A stretch of DNA of 64,000 bases from Bacteroidales bacterium. Its GTDB lineage: Bacteria > Bacteroidota > Bacteroidia > Bacteroidales > UBA10428. Position numbers and translations under genes: made by a program. Below, in pieces: positions 1-9,203 of this stretch (positions within the stretch are counted from its first letter, which is position 1; every line of letters starts with the position of its first letter). The notes beneath the pieces were generated by a model, which did not search any database, was not told the origin of the DNA, and saw only the letters and a list, made by a program, of their open reading frames with translations. The DNA is taken from contig DATGXG010000024.1 in assembly GCA_035299085.1 (NCBI GenBank), positions 62,001-126,000 of the forward strand, written 5' to 3'.

Positions 1-331
1 CAGTGCGCGCTGAATCAACAGTGTTTTCCTCAACAGTAAAAGTTACGGTTATCATTTCATTGGCGGCACCATTTACAGGATCGGCGCTAACCCATTGCTG
101 GCTAATCTGGCTGATAGTCCAGCTCTGATCCGATTTGATCCGTGCTGTAACTTCACCTCCGCTACCGGTAAGCGATATTTCAGTTTTTGAAATCGAAATA
201 TAGGCTTCTGTTTCTTCAGGATCTTTTTTGCAGGATGTGATCAACAAAAGGATCAAAAGAGATAAGGGAATAAAACATAAGCCAGGTTTCACTGGCTTAT
301 GTTTGTATATGTAATTCGATTTTCCGGTCAT
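1..331 (-). CDS. BACON-domain lipoprotein, 5' part only
   Basis: This gene runs off the left edge; 110 codons are visible. I chose the ATG at 331 because it overlaps the TGA stop of the upstream lipoprotein gene (ATGA), which suggests translational coupling. A GTG at 292 is the alternative. The start region is followed by a hydrophobic stretch and a lipobox ending L-I-T-S-C, then K-K-D-P-E-E, so the product should be an outer-membrane-facing lipoprotein. The next 75 residues (ISISKTEISLTGSGGEV... then W-T-I-S, W-V-S-A-D-P, ending near E-N-T) match the BACON fold, a beta-sandwich common at the N-terminus of Bacteroidota surface carbohydrate-binding or hydrolase proteins. As the last visible gene of the SusC/SusD operon it is likely a surface glycan-binding protein or enzyme; the part that would decide is outside the window. 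Confidence 0.75.
   Translation of the reverse strand, partial: MTGKSNYIYKHKPVKPGLCFIPLSLLILLLITSCKKDPEETEAYISISKTEISLTGSGGEVTARIKSDQSWTISQISQQWVSADPVNGAANEMITVTFTVEENTVDSART
273..304 (-). terminator. 13-bp perfect hairpin followed by a T-rich tract, inside the start of the BACON gene
   Basis: Positions 273-285 and 292-304 are perfect inverted repeats of 13 bp (arm AAACATAAGCCAG) with a 6-nt loop. Read on the minus strand the hairpin is followed by TTTTATT, which is the shape of an intrinsic terminator. It lies 24 nt past the stop of the DUF4859-like gene but within the first codons of the coupled BACON ORF, so it may act as an attenuator that lowers expression of the distal gene rather than a full stop. 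The alternative is that the BACON gene starts at the GTG at 292 within the hairpin. Confidence 0.5.
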
Positions 332-1821
332 CGGGCAGGATTAGCAATTGTGACATTAATAATTACATCGTATTCTTTCAGGTTATCCGGGTTTACAAAA
401 GCTATTTTTACCGTATAGGTTTCTCCCGGTGTAACACCGTCAGGATACTGACCCACATTGAACAGGGCATCGGCAATGATATAATTTGCATAGAGTCCGC
501 AACCGTCATCTCCCCAGTTACATACATCGCCTGTAGTATTGAACCAGTAACCCGGAGCCTCGGCTGTGGAGCCTGCGATGTACAGTGAATCGGTTGAGGC
601 GTCAATACCGTAAATATCGGCATCTCCGGGAGCGATTCCGATTGCTTCTGCAATGGCAAGTGAGTCAATTTCAACCGGTGTAGCCACATAATCATTGTTC
701 TTGTCTACTGTAATATCATAGGTCGATGTACCTTCAATTGTGGTTTCCGGGTAAACTACCGGCGCCCCTGTAATGGTAACATGGATGACCACATTATATT
801 GCTTGAGATTATCCAGGTTTACAAAAGCTATTTTTACCGTATAGGTTTCACCGGCAGTTACGCCATCAGGGAATTGGCCGATGTTGAAGAGCTCATCAGC
901 AATGATATAGTTGGCATATAATCCGCAGAGGGTGTCTCCCCAGTTGCATACATCACCCAGTGTGTTAAACCAGTAACCTGGTGCTTCAGCTGTAGAACCA
1001 AGAATATACAATGAATCGGTAGTGGCGTTAATACCGTAAACTTCAGCATCGCCCGGGGCAATGCCTATTGCAGCAGCTATCGCAGCTGCATCAATTTCAA
1101 CCGGAGTAGCGGTATAATCATTGTTCAGTTCGGCTTCTATGTCATAAGTAGATGTACCTTCGAGGGTTGTTACCGGGTAAACAAGGGGTTTCTCATCAGC
1201 AATTGTAATATTAAAAACAAAAGCCACACTGGTGGTGTCATATTTCATAGCTTCAACAATGCTGAATTTATCACCTACTGCCAGACCACCCGGCAAATGA
1301 CCGATGTTGAATTCAAGTGTGGAACCCTCCAGCTTTTCGCAATATAGAATTTGTCCATTGCCCCATGTGGTAACATCACCATTTGCATCAAACCAGTGAC
1401 CTAAATTATTAGTGGATGACGGATCATTTACTTCATATTTGGTCGACCAGTTATAAGCATAGAAAGTGATATCATTACCTGTCTGAACAAGATCAGGAGG
1501 ATTTCCTTCAAGGGTACCCAGAGCAGCAACCAGTTCAGGAGTTGAAGCGTACTCAAACAACTCAAGTAGTTTTGCTGTATCTTTTCCCTGGACCAGATTG
1601 ATGGTAACCGGCTCCCAGTTGTCGGAGTATGGGAGCACCACATCCTGGGTAAACACGTAATCCGCAGGAATAATCTGGCGGAGTGAATCCTGGCGCCTTT
1701 TTTCAGCCAGCTCCTCGTCAGTGTATTGATGTCTTCCTGTTACATCATCCTTTTCGCATGCAGCGAAGAATGAAATAATAATGGCTATAAAAACCAATGC
1801 TGGGAAAATGCTTTTTTTCAT
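328..1821 (-). CDS. Lipoprotein with three DUF4859-like repeats (SusD-associated)
   Basis: 497 aa. Residues 1-22 form a lipoprotein signal with lipobox F-A-A-C (Cys22). Three related modules follow: about 50-208, 218-350 and 358-494. Each holds a GxWFxxxGDVxxWG motif (residues 140-153, 282-295, 424-437) and ends in a beta-rich Y-N-V-V-I-H-V-T-I-like strand. This looks like DUF4859, found in Bacteroidota lipoproteins coded next to SusD; its function is not established, and surface glycan or ligand binding is my inference from position. The gene starts 49 nt after the SusD stop and couples to the next gene by an ATGA overlap. Modules 2 and 3 are still very close at the DNA level (for instance 391-422 against 818-849), which points to a recent internal duplication; module 1 is diverged. 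Confidence 0.8.
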   Translation of the reverse strand: MKKSIFPALVFIAIIISFFAACEKDDVTGRHQYTDEELAEKRRQDSLRQIIPADYVFTQDVVLPYSDNWEPVTINLVQGKDTAKLLELFEYASTPELVAALGTLEGNPPDLVQTGNDITFYAYNWSTKYEVNDPSSTNNLGHWFDANGDVTTWGNGQILYCEKLEGSTLEFNIGHLPGGLAVGDKFSIVEAMKYDTTSVAFVFNITIADEKPLVYPVTTLEGTSTYDIEAELNNDYTATPVEIDAAAIAAAIGIAPGDAEVYGINATTDSLYILGSTAEAPGYWFNTLGDVCNWGDTLCGLYANYIIADELFNIGQFPDGVTAGETYTVKIAFVNLDNLKQYNVVIHVTITGAPVVYPETTIEGTSTYDITVDKNNDYVATPVEIDSLAIAEAIGIAPGDADIYGIDASTDSLYIAGSTAEAPGYWFNTTGDVCNWGDDGCGLYANYIIADALFNVGQYPDGVTPGETYTVKIAFVNPDNLKEYDVIINVTIANPAR

Positions 1822-1870
1822 AGGTGTAGGTTTTATAATTTTATTTGATTTGATAGTCTTTAAATAATAA

Positions 1871-3616
1871 CTACTGTTCGTAGCCCGGATTTTGCTTCAG
1901 GTTCATATTGGCATCCAGAAATTCCTGGTAAATCGGGTACAAATTTTTGTTCACGTCATCTGACAAAGCCACGGATGATGCATCATAGCAGAATCTTGAT
2001 TTTCCGTTGTACACATTGCGTGAGCCATCTTTCAGACGGAATCGTATCAGGTCCTGCCTGCGGTGATGTTCACCCACGAATTCCCAGGCAAGATCATCGA
2101 GCAACCCTCCAAGTTCAATATCGGCTCCGCCTTCATGTGTGAAAACCTGTACATCATTTCCCTGCGTATCGTGTTGAGTCTCACGCAGACCGTAGTCATA
2201 TCTGCTGCCGCCCTCAAGATCAGCGACCGTGCGAACTGCTTTAGCTGCATTGGTAGGAAATGACCGCTGACGAACTTCGGTTACAAGATCTGCCGCAACC
2301 TGCTTGTCCACACCCAATCGGAGCAGACACTCAGCCTTAATAAACATGGCATCGGCAAGACGGTAGAAACAAACATCCGTTCCGGATGAACCGGTTTGTC
2401 CTGAAACAATTTCCTGCTTCCAGAACCGGGCGCCTTCCATTTTGAAAGCTCCCGGGTTATCAATGCTGTGAACAAACACGGAATAATTGAGTGGTCCGTC
2501 GCTCGTGCTGATCGGTGTGGCTACCAGTCCTGCAGTATTTCCTGCAGCCACCAAATCATTGTACTGGTAAATGGTTATGTCAGTGCCATTATTTTTATAT
2601 GAATACTGCGGACCGAACAGCCAGGTATCCGTTTTTCGCTTATCATCGGAATCGTATGTGTCAATAAACTGGGGCACTGCACAGCTGCCATCCCATGGTG
2701 CGGAATTATACAGGAATGTAGCTGCACTGGCAGAATGAAGGCATTTGTTGCTCAGGTAATTCGCTGATGCATATGTTCCGTCGAGCGGTATGGCGAAAAT
2801 GACTTCTTTGCAGCCGCTTGCATCAGCCATAAACGGATCTTTATAATCCGGAGCCAGTTGATAAGTCGTATTGGCCATCACCTCATCCACTTCGGCTTCA
2901 GCTTTCTGATACCATTCGTTGCCGGTAAAACCTTCGGTCTCATTGCCATAGAACCAGGCATTGTGATTAAGGTAAACTTTTGCAAGCGTCATGCAGGCCA
3001 CATAATAGTTCATGCGGCCATATCCTGACGTTTTAACCAGGTCGGCCTTAGCAGCTTCCAGCTCTGAAACTATAAAGTCATATACAACAACCGGATCTTC
3101 CTGTACAGGCAGAAAACCTGCCGGAATGTCAGATGAAGTGATCAGGGGAACGTTTCTGAAAATATCAAACAGAATGTAATAGTATAGCGCCCGCATGGCA
3201 CGGAATTCGGCCACTTTTTCCTTCTTTGCCTGGATTTGTGGCATATCAAGCAGTTTATTGCAGTATCCAATGCCTACATAAGGATAGTACCATGTCTGGT
3301 AGAAATGGCCGATGGAGGAATTATAGGTATGCTTGTGCATCAGGATGTACTGGGCGCCCCATCCAACTCCCGGACGTAAAGGAGTCATCATCAGGTCGCC
3401 GCTTTCCTCTGATTGATCAAATAATCCTTCCCAGGCCCAGTAGGTGTAGCGCAGGTTTGTATAAACCGGTCCCGACATGCTTTCGATTTCTTCATCGGTA
3501 TACGAAATGTTATCTTCTGATAGCGAACTGTAAAGGTTTTCATCCAGGTCGGTACACGATGCAAACACCAATACAAGGGCTATAAAGGCAGTGTATATAT
3601 AGTTATGCAACTTCAT
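1871..3616 (-). CDS. SusD/RagB family nutrient-binding outer-membrane lipoprotein
   Basis: 581 aa, a typical SusD length. The signal peptide ends in lipobox F-A-S-C (Cys21), followed by T-D-L-D, as in most SusD proteins. The N-terminal third is helix-rich with the usual TPR-like pattern (E-F-R-A-M-R-A-L-Y-Y-Y near residues 140-155), and the C-terminus ends N-L-K-Q-N-P-G-Y, the classic SusD/RagB ending. In this family the protein sits as a lid over its SusC partner and captures the substrate. It begins 8 nt after the SusC stop, as expected for a co-transcribed pair. The substrate cannot be told from sequence, because no polysaccharide-degrading enzyme is visible in the operon. Confidence 0.95.
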   Translation of the reverse strand: MKLHNYIYTAFIALVLVFASCTDLDENLYSSLSEDNISYTDEEIESMSGPVYTNLRYTYWAWEGLFDQSEESGDLMMTPLRPGVGWGAQYILMHKHTYNSSIGHFYQTWYYPYVGIGYCNKLLDMPQIQAKKEKVAEFRAMRALYYYILFDIFRNVPLITSSDIPAGFLPVQEDPVVVYDFIVSELEAAKADLVKTSGYGRMNYYVACMTLAKVYLNHNAWFYGNETEGFTGNEWYQKAEAEVDEVMANTTYQLAPDYKDPFMADASGCKEVIFAIPLDGTYASANYLSNKCLHSASAATFLYNSAPWDGSCAVPQFIDTYDSDDKRKTDTWLFGPQYSYKNNGTDITIYQYNDLVAAGNTAGLVATPISTSDGPLNYSVFVHSIDNPGAFKMEGARFWKQEIVSGQTGSSGTDVCFYRLADAMFIKAECLLRLGVDKQVAADLVTEVRQRSFPTNAAKAVRTVADLEGGSRYDYGLRETQHDTQGNDVQVFTHEGGADIELGGLLDDLAWEFVGEHHRRQDLIRFRLKDGSRNVYNGKSRFCYDASSVALSDDVNKNLYPIYQEFLDANMNLKQNPGYEQ

Positions 3617-3624
3617 AATGCGTA

Positions 3625-6600
3625 CTATTTAAAGTTTATATTGGCGCCGATTGTAAAGGAGCGGATGGTAGGATATTTATCCCTGCCGTCAATTCCGAGC
3701 GAATAGATATCGGCATTGCCCAGTTCAGGATCGAGTCCTTTATATTTGGTAAGGCATAAGAGGTTTTCACCAGAAAGGTAAATACGGAAATTATCGACAA
3801 ACTTCAGCCGTGTGGTATTGAAGTTATACCCCAGGGTAACGTAGTCAATTTTTACGAAGTTTCCGTTCTCATAATACCAACTGACAATGGTTTGCGACTG
3901 GGCAGGCGACATCAGCCTTGATTCCCCGGTTTTATTTCCATTTTCATCAATAATGGGAATGGGATCAGCGGCAGATTCAAGCCTGTTATAGGATATTGAA
4001 TTGTTCTCATAAAACATGCGCTGTTCATTTACAATCTGGAACCCCAGCTGTGAGCTCATCTGTACATTCAGATCAAATTTCTTGTAACGTACAAAATGAT
4101 CCCAGTTGAGATATAGTTTCGGAATTGCAGAAGCGCCGAGCCATTGCCTGTATGAACTTTCAGCGGTAGCCATTGCAGCGGTAAACTCTTCATATTTGCC
4201 GGTGGCAGGATTCTGTATCATCCATAAACCGTTTTCGGACAGACCCTTCGTTTTCAGGCTATAATAGCGGCCAAAATGCGATCCCACTTCAAGTCTTTGT
4301 GTAGGAAGAGAAACCGGATCCCCGGCCCAGCCATTATCCTGGAAATTATCCGTTTTATACAGATCATTGGATAGGCTGACAACCTTATTACTGTTATGAT
4401 ATGCCGTAAAAGTAGTAGCGTACTGCAGGTCACCCCGCTGAATAGCAATAGCCTTTATCATAATTTCAACACCGCGATTCTGCATTTTTCCCGCGTTGGC
4501 ATATGTGGTGGTAAACAAGTTGGGTGGTGACGGAACCTTGTAATAATAAAGCAGATCACTTGATACCTTGTTATAGAAATCCACAGATCCGGTAATGCGT
4601 TCTCCAAGAAGTCCGAAATCGAGACCAATATTGAACTCAGCTGATTTTTCCCATTTCAGGTTTGGATTGGGATTGGAAATCGCTTCAAGGCTGGGTGCCC
4701 ATTCTCCTTTGCTGTTCAGGTAATACCCCCATGAAGAGGTGTTATAATCATAAAGGACAAGTGATTTATACGACTCACCGGCAATGATGCCGGTTACGCC
4801 GTAACCCATACGCAGCTTAAGGTTACTGATCACATCAAAGCTCTTCATGAAATCTTCATTGCTGATTGTCCATCCTGCCGAAACAGCAGGGAACATACCC
4901 CATTTGTGATTTTCACCGAATTTTGATGATCCTTCGTAACGAACGCTGGCCAGGATGTTGTATTTATCTTTGAATCCATAAGTTACCCTTCCGAAAAATC
5001 CGATCAGCCGGCTGTCCTGTGCACCGCTTCCCATACCTCCATCGGGCTTCTCTTTATTCTTAAGAGCAGCGCCCATGTAAATATTGTTATACAGGTAGGC
5101 ATCTGTGGGGAAGTCATAATTTGAAGCCGACATGGATTCATACTTATCATACTGGTAGCTGTAACCCACCAAAGCGGAAATATGGTGAATGTTCTGTACC
5201 ATCTTTTCATATTTGGATGTGACTTCAAGCTGATTCGATTCGGAATAATGGCTGCCTTTTGAGGCATACCCTTCAAAGCCGGCAGTTTTCCATGTATAAT
5301 AATTCCGGGTTGTATAAATTTCGGAATTCCCGTTTGACCGGTTGGTGGATACTTTAAGGTTAGTCTGCCATCCAGAGATTGGTTCAACAGTGACGTTTCC
5401 TGTAAGACGAGTCCATTCACTCTTATAATCACCGACGTTTTCATAAATCATAGCCACCGGGTTATAGTACTGGAATACCGAAAAATCCTCATAATACTTC
5501 CTGAGAAGTGGATCATTGTCGACATTGTAAATGGGCTCCGTGGGATTGCGAATTACGGCCTGGCGATAGATATTATTAACACCGCCGTTGCCTGCATTGG
5601 TCACATCATTTTTATGGGTTCCCTTAACCAGGTTGAAATTGATTTTAACTTTATCATTTATAAGCCAGTGACTGAGGTCAAACAACATCTTCATTTCCTC
5701 GTTATTTGATTTCTTAATGGTCCCTTCTTCCTGGCGATAAGAGAAATTTGCGGAATAGCTTGTCTTAGGAGTACCGCCTGTGATGCTTAAACTGTGATTC
5801 TGGGTATATCCGATCTGTGATACGGCTTTAAGCCAGTCTGTATCCCATCCCCTGTCCTTTAAAGCGGTCTTTCCGAAAATAACATCCGTTGGATCCATAA
5901 AATCAGCCACTTTATAATAATTCGACATGGTACCGTAGGCTGCATAGGTCACCTTAGTATCTTCCATGCGTTTTCCTGAATTGGTTGTAATGAGTATGAC
6001 GCCGTTTGCACCGCGGGTACCATAAATGGCGGCTGCGGAGGCATCCTTCAATACATCAATTGACACAATGTTTTCAGGGGCAACGCTGTTGAGTGACCCT
6101 TCGATTCCGTCGATGAGAACGAGGGGGCTGTTGTTGGCAAGCATACTGATGATTCCCCTGAGTCTGATAGTTGATTCAGCATTGGGGTCACCCGAACCCT
6201 TTGTAACTGTGAGTCCGGCAACCTTACCTTTGATCAGTTCAGCGGCATCCTGGATATTTCCGGCCAGAAAGTCTTCCTTTTTCACATTGGTGACAGCACT
6301 AGTCACATCGGCTTTACGCATGGTGCCGTACCCGATCACCACAACCTCGTCAATCTCCTTTACAGAACCTTTAAGGGCAATATTAATGGTTGTGCTTGAT
6401 CCGACAGGAATTTTTTGTGCTTCCATGCCGATGTAAGAGATCATAAGGATTTCTCCGGGAGAGGCATTAATGCTGAAGTGTCCTTTTACATCCGTGATGA
6501 CACCCCGGTTGGTGCCTTCAATCATAACGGTGACGCCAATCAGGGGTTCGCCGGTGGCCGCGTCTGTGACCGTTCCGGTTATAGTCTGCTGTTGTACCAG

Positions 6601-6969
6601 TGATTTGGGAGTGATTACAATCAGGTTATTGTCGAGCACTTTGTAAGTCACATCCGATGCAGAAAGCAGGGTATCCAGAATATCTTCGATACCTGTTTCC
6701 TTTAAATCAAGGCTGACTTTACGGTTTAAATCAGTAAAATCTTCATTATAAAAGAAGCGGAACTCGGTTTTTTCCTGGATAAAATCCAGTACTTCCTTGA
6801 CGCTCTTGTCTGTCATGGTAAATGACATGGTTGTCTTCTGGGAGTAAACAGAGGCTGAAATCTGAAACATCCCTGCGAAGATTAGGATCAATACCAGTTT
6901 CATAATTAGGAGTAGTTTTTTCGTAAAGGGGCAAAGTCCCTCAATACAATTCTTGAAAGGATTTTTCAT
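3625..6969 (-). CDS. SusC/RagA-type TonB-dependent outer-membrane transporter with STN domain
   Basis: 1114 aa. A signal segment at about residues 18-43 is followed by an STN domain (about 48-120, V-K-E-V-L-D-F-I-Q-E-K-T), a carboxypeptidase-regulatory-like domain (about 128-210, ITGTVTDAATGEPLIGVTV), a SusC signature and plug (D-E-V-V-V-I-G-Y-G-T then the plug domain to about 340), and a beta-barrel that ends in F-T-I-G-A-N-I-N-F-K. The STN domain is the part that touches a FecR anti-sigma factor, and a FecR gene and ECF sigma gene lie just upstream on the same strand, so this is very likely a transporter that reports substrate to its own regulator. With the following SusD it forms the uptake complex. 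Confidence 0.96.
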   Translation of the reverse strand: MKNPFKNCIEGLCPFTKKLLLIMKLVLILIFAGMFQISASVYSQKTTMSFTMTDKSVKEVLDFIQEKTEFRFFYNEDFTDLNRKVSLDLKETGIEDILDTLLSASDVTYKVLDNNLIVITPKSLVQQQTITGTVTDAATGEPLIGVTVMIEGTNRGVITDVKGHFSINASPGEILMISYIGMEAQKIPVGSSTTINIALKGSVKEIDEVVVIGYGTMRKADVTSAVTNVKKEDFLAGNIQDAAELIKGKVAGLTVTKGSGDPNAESTIRLRGIISMLANNSPLVLIDGIEGSLNSVAPENIVSIDVLKDASAAAIYGTRGANGVILITTNSGKRMEDTKVTYAAYGTMSNYYKVADFMDPTDVIFGKTALKDRGWDTDWLKAVSQIGYTQNHSLSITGGTPKTSYSANFSYRQEEGTIKKSNNEEMKMLFDLSHWLINDKVKINFNLVKGTHKNDVTNAGNGGVNNIYRQAVIRNPTEPIYNVDNDPLLRKYYEDFSVFQYYNPVAMIYENVGDYKSEWTRLTGNVTVEPISGWQTNLKVSTNRSNGNSEIYTTRNYYTWKTAGFEGYASKGSHYSESNQLEVTSKYEKMVQNIHHISALVGYSYQYDKYESMSASNYDFPTDAYLYNNIYMGAALKNKEKPDGGMGSGAQDSRLIGFFGRVTYGFKDKYNILASVRYEGSSKFGENHKWGMFPAVSAGWTISNEDFMKSFDVISNLKLRMGYGVTGIIAGESYKSLVLYDYNTSSWGYYLNSKGEWAPSLEAISNPNPNLKWEKSAEFNIGLDFGLLGERITGSVDFYNKVSSDLLYYYKVPSPPNLFTTTYANAGKMQNRGVEIMIKAIAIQRGDLQYATTFTAYHNSNKVVSLSNDLYKTDNFQDNGWAGDPVSLPTQRLEVGSHFGRYYSLKTKGLSENGLWMIQNPATGKYEEFTAAMATAESSYRQWLGASAIPKLYLNWDHFVRYKKFDLNVQMSSQLGFQIVNEQRMFYENNSISYNRLESAADPIPIIDENGNKTGESRLMSPAQSQTIVSWYYENGNFVKIDYVTLGYNFNTTRLKFVDNFRIYLSGENLLCLTKYKGLDPELGNADIYSLGIDGRDKYPTIRSFTIGANINFK

Positions 6970-7044
6970 ACATTTGTATGGTATTAAGGTTGATAATACT
7001 TCAGTGTGGCCGCGAACCCAGAGAAGTGTTTGTTAATCTTTTAC

Positions 7045-7075
7045 AGTCACGCTCAGGCTTCGGCAAAGCGTGACT
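7045..7075. other. 9-bp inverted repeat between FecR and SusC genes
   Basis: AGTCACGCT (7045-7053) and AGCGTGACT (7067-7075) form a perfect 9-bp stem with a 13-nt loop. It lies in the 182-nt gap between the anti-sigma gene and SusC, where the sigma-dependent promoter for the transport genes would be expected. A run TTTTGTTTT follows only on the plus strand, where no gene ends. On the minus strand there is no T tract, so it may be an mRNA leader structure or an operator. Confidence 0.4.
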
Positions 7076-7151
7076 TTTGTTTTAAAGAACCGGTTTTATT
7101 TTTTCATTCGTTTAAGTTTAGGTTAATAGTATATCAGGGTTGAATTTTCAT

Positions 7152-8291
7152 CTAGGGAGTCATTATACCTTTATACTGGTTCATTACCTTCTTATCTTCA
7201 TAAAGCTTCACCTGCTTTCCGGCAATTTCGTAACGGATAGGAGCAGTGTATTGTATGGCCGACAGCACTTGTTCCAGCGATTCTTCAAGCAGGATACCGG
7301 TGAAAGCATAATCTTCAAGATTCTTGTCCATAAAATGAATCTCTACATCATACCGCCTCTCCAGCTTGGTTACCAGTGAACTGAGCTTTTCATTCTTAAA
7401 AAGCCAGCGGGTGTCTTTCCACGAAGTATAAAGTCGGGTATCGGCCACATTGCTGACCTTAACCGGTATCGACGCGAGCTGAACAGCTTGTTGCATCGGT
7501 TTTGTAATGTTCTGTTTTGCCGGACCCTGAACGGCAAGTTGTCCGCCTTGCTTATGAAAAACTGCGCTTTGTTTGGGTTTAAGAATAACCGGTTTATCTT
7601 TCTTATTTTCAGCCAGGTCATCAATGCGCACCACACCTTCTTCCAGAGTGGTTTCAATTGTGCCTTCATCATGATAAGCCTTAACATTAAAAGCAGTTCC
7701 AAGAGCAGTAACTGTAATATCGGAGGTGTAAACTTTAAATGGCAGGTGTTTATTCTTGCTTACTTTGAAGTAGGCTTCGCCATCCAGGTATACCGTCCGG
7801 TTTGCCGTTCCGTAATCCACGCCATACCTGAATTTTGTTCCTGCATTAAGCCACACTGTTGTGCTGTCCGGAAGGATAATGAATGATCTGGAGCCTTTTG
7901 GAGCCGAAGTTTCAACAAACAACGCAGGGGCGGCTGATTTTTGAGTTCTTACCAGGTAAAAGCTGCCTGCCACAGCAAGGGCAACGAGGACTAACAGGGC
8001 AGCTGCTATTTTATAAACGGATGATAACCTGAGGCGGACCTCCTTTTGAGGAAGAGGCCTGATCCCTCTTTCCGTGATTTTTTTACGGATTGCCTTTAAT
8101 GCGGATTGTGAATCAAAATCTGTTTCGGATGAGAAATAGGAAACATGATTTAATTCGCCGATTTGCCTGAAATGAGAGAGGTTCTCTTCATTCTGGCCAA
8201 TCCAGGCAAGCAGGTCATCAGCTTGCGATTGAGTTAGCCTGTCGTCATAAAAACTAACGATGGCTGCTTTGATAGATTCCGGTACTTCCAA
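7152..8291 (-). CDS. FecR-family anti-sigma factor
   Basis: 379 aa. The cytoplasmic N-terminus (residues 1-84) includes the helix pattern Q-A-D-D-L-L-A-W-I seen in FecR proteins. One membrane segment follows at about 88-111 (K-I-A-A-A-L-L-V-L-V-A-L-A-V-A-G), then a periplasmic FecR domain (about 125-240, with the V-W-L-N-A-G-T-K-F-R-Y motif) and a C-terminal DUF4974-type domain (about 295-368) that resembles an STN fold. Such proteins hold an ECF sigma factor until the STN domain of the partner transporter signals. The gene lies 72 nt after the sigma gene and upstream of the STN-bearing SusC on the same strand. Confidence 0.94.
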   Translation of the reverse strand: MEVPESIKAAIVSFYDDRLTQSQADDLLAWIGQNEENLSHFRQIGELNHVSYFSSETDFDSQSALKAIRKKITERGIRPLPQKEVRLRLSSVYKIAAALLVLVALAVAGSFYLVRTQKSAAPALFVETSAPKGSRSFIILPDSTTVWLNAGTKFRYGVDYGTANRTVYLDGEAYFKVSKNKHLPFKVYTSDITVTALGTAFNVKAYHDEGTIETTLEEGVVRIDDLAENKKDKPVILKPKQSAVFHKQGGQLAVQGPAKQNITKPMQQAVQLASIPVKVSNVADTRLYTSWKDTRWLFKNEKLSSLVTKLERRYDVEIHFMDKNLEDYAFTGILLEESLEQVLSAIQYTAPIRYEIAGKQVKLYEDKKVMNQYKGIMTP

Positions 8292-8363
8292 TTTTGTGCT
8301 TTTTTGTTTTCAGAAATTAAGACACAAAAATGGACTGCCGGTATTACAGAATAAATGTAAATT

Positions 8364-8927
8364 TTACAAATAATCTTTCAGCGCTTCTCTCAATTTGATG
8401 AGCGCTCTGTATATCTGCACTTTAACTGTGTTCTCTGAAATGTTGAGCTGTCGGGCGATTTCACGGTGGGATAACAAAAGTTTTCGGCTCATAAGGAAGA
8501 TTTTGCTGCATTCTTCGGGAAGGTGACGAATGGCTTCAGCGATCTTGTCCTGCAATTCTTCCTCCATCAGCTTGATGTACGGCGATTCTTCCGGTACATG
8601 AGGATAAAGGTTATCCAGTTTTTCTAACGTTTCAGGATCATTAATGCCGGGTTTAATGCGGTTCCTGGTAATGTAATTAATACAACTGTTGTGCACGCTG
8701 CGTTGCAGGTATGCTTTGAGGGAAGTGTTAACTGAAAGCGAACCGGGCTGTTCCCATATTTTAAGGAAAAGGTCAGAAACAAGATCTTCGGCAACGGAAT
8801 CAGAATGAACAAACCCCCGTGCAAGCCGGCACAGGTCGGAATAATAAGTAAGGAAAAGCATCTCATATGCCCGGTAATCACCCTTTCTGATGGCATCTAC
8901 CAGGAATTGATCCGCTTTTGAAAGCAT
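8364..8927 (-). CDS. ECF RNA polymerase sigma-70 factor (Bacteroidota expansion type)
   Basis: 187 aa. Region 2 is at about residues 20-90 (Y-R-A-Y-E-M-L-F-L-T-Y-Y, then D-L-V-S-D-L-F-L-K-I-W-E), and region 4 at about 130-185 (L-P-E-E-C-S-K-I-F-L-M-S-R, helix-turn-helix R-E-I-A-R-Q-L-N-I-S-E-N-T-V-K-V-Q-I). No extra domains are present. Together with the FecR next to it, it should drive transcription of the SusC/SusD operon when substrate is transported. It is the first gene of this leftward block. Confidence 0.95.
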   Translation of the reverse strand: MLSKADQFLVDAIRKGDYRAYEMLFLTYYSDLCRLARGFVHSDSVAEDLVSDLFLKIWEQPGSLSVNTSLKAYLQRSVHNSCINYITRNRIKPGINDPETLEKLDNLYPHVPEESPYIKLMEEELQDKIAEAIRHLPEECSKIFLMSRKLLLSHREIARQLNISENTVKVQIYRALIKLREALKDYL

Positions 8928-9093
8928 TTTTCAGAGATTAAAAACAACCAATTTACCGATTTTTTTGATTTAACCATATGTCATGCATGGCGTTTATCCT
9001 GAGTTAGCCGAAGCAAGTCGCAGCATTTTTTTAATTCCTTGCGTACCCCGGTGACCAGTCAACCTTGGCCGCCGAAGTTTCAGCGGAGGAGGC

Positions 9094-9129
9094 AATCACT
9101 AATTACTAATCACTAATTACTAATCACTA
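9094..9129. repeat. 14-bp tandem repeat, about 2.6 copies
   Basis: The unit AATCACTAATTACT repeats at 9094-9107 and 9108-9121, followed by a partial copy. It sits in the 276-nt gap between the diverging sigma-factor gene and the haem-protein gene. Just before it (about 9068-9092) is a GCCGCCGAAG...CAGCGGAGG stretch of the kind seen in dispersed Bacteroidota palindromes. No promoter in the gap could be assigned with confidence. Confidence 0.6.
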
Positions 9130-9203
9130 TTTTCGAACTCTATTGAACTTAAATTGTTTTAATTTAGACAAGTACTTCTTAAACAACTTTACATCGTATT
9201 CCA

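Noticed and set aside
3226..3585. 119-aa plus-strand ORF
   Set aside because: It is antisense to the SusD gene and has no recognisable domain.
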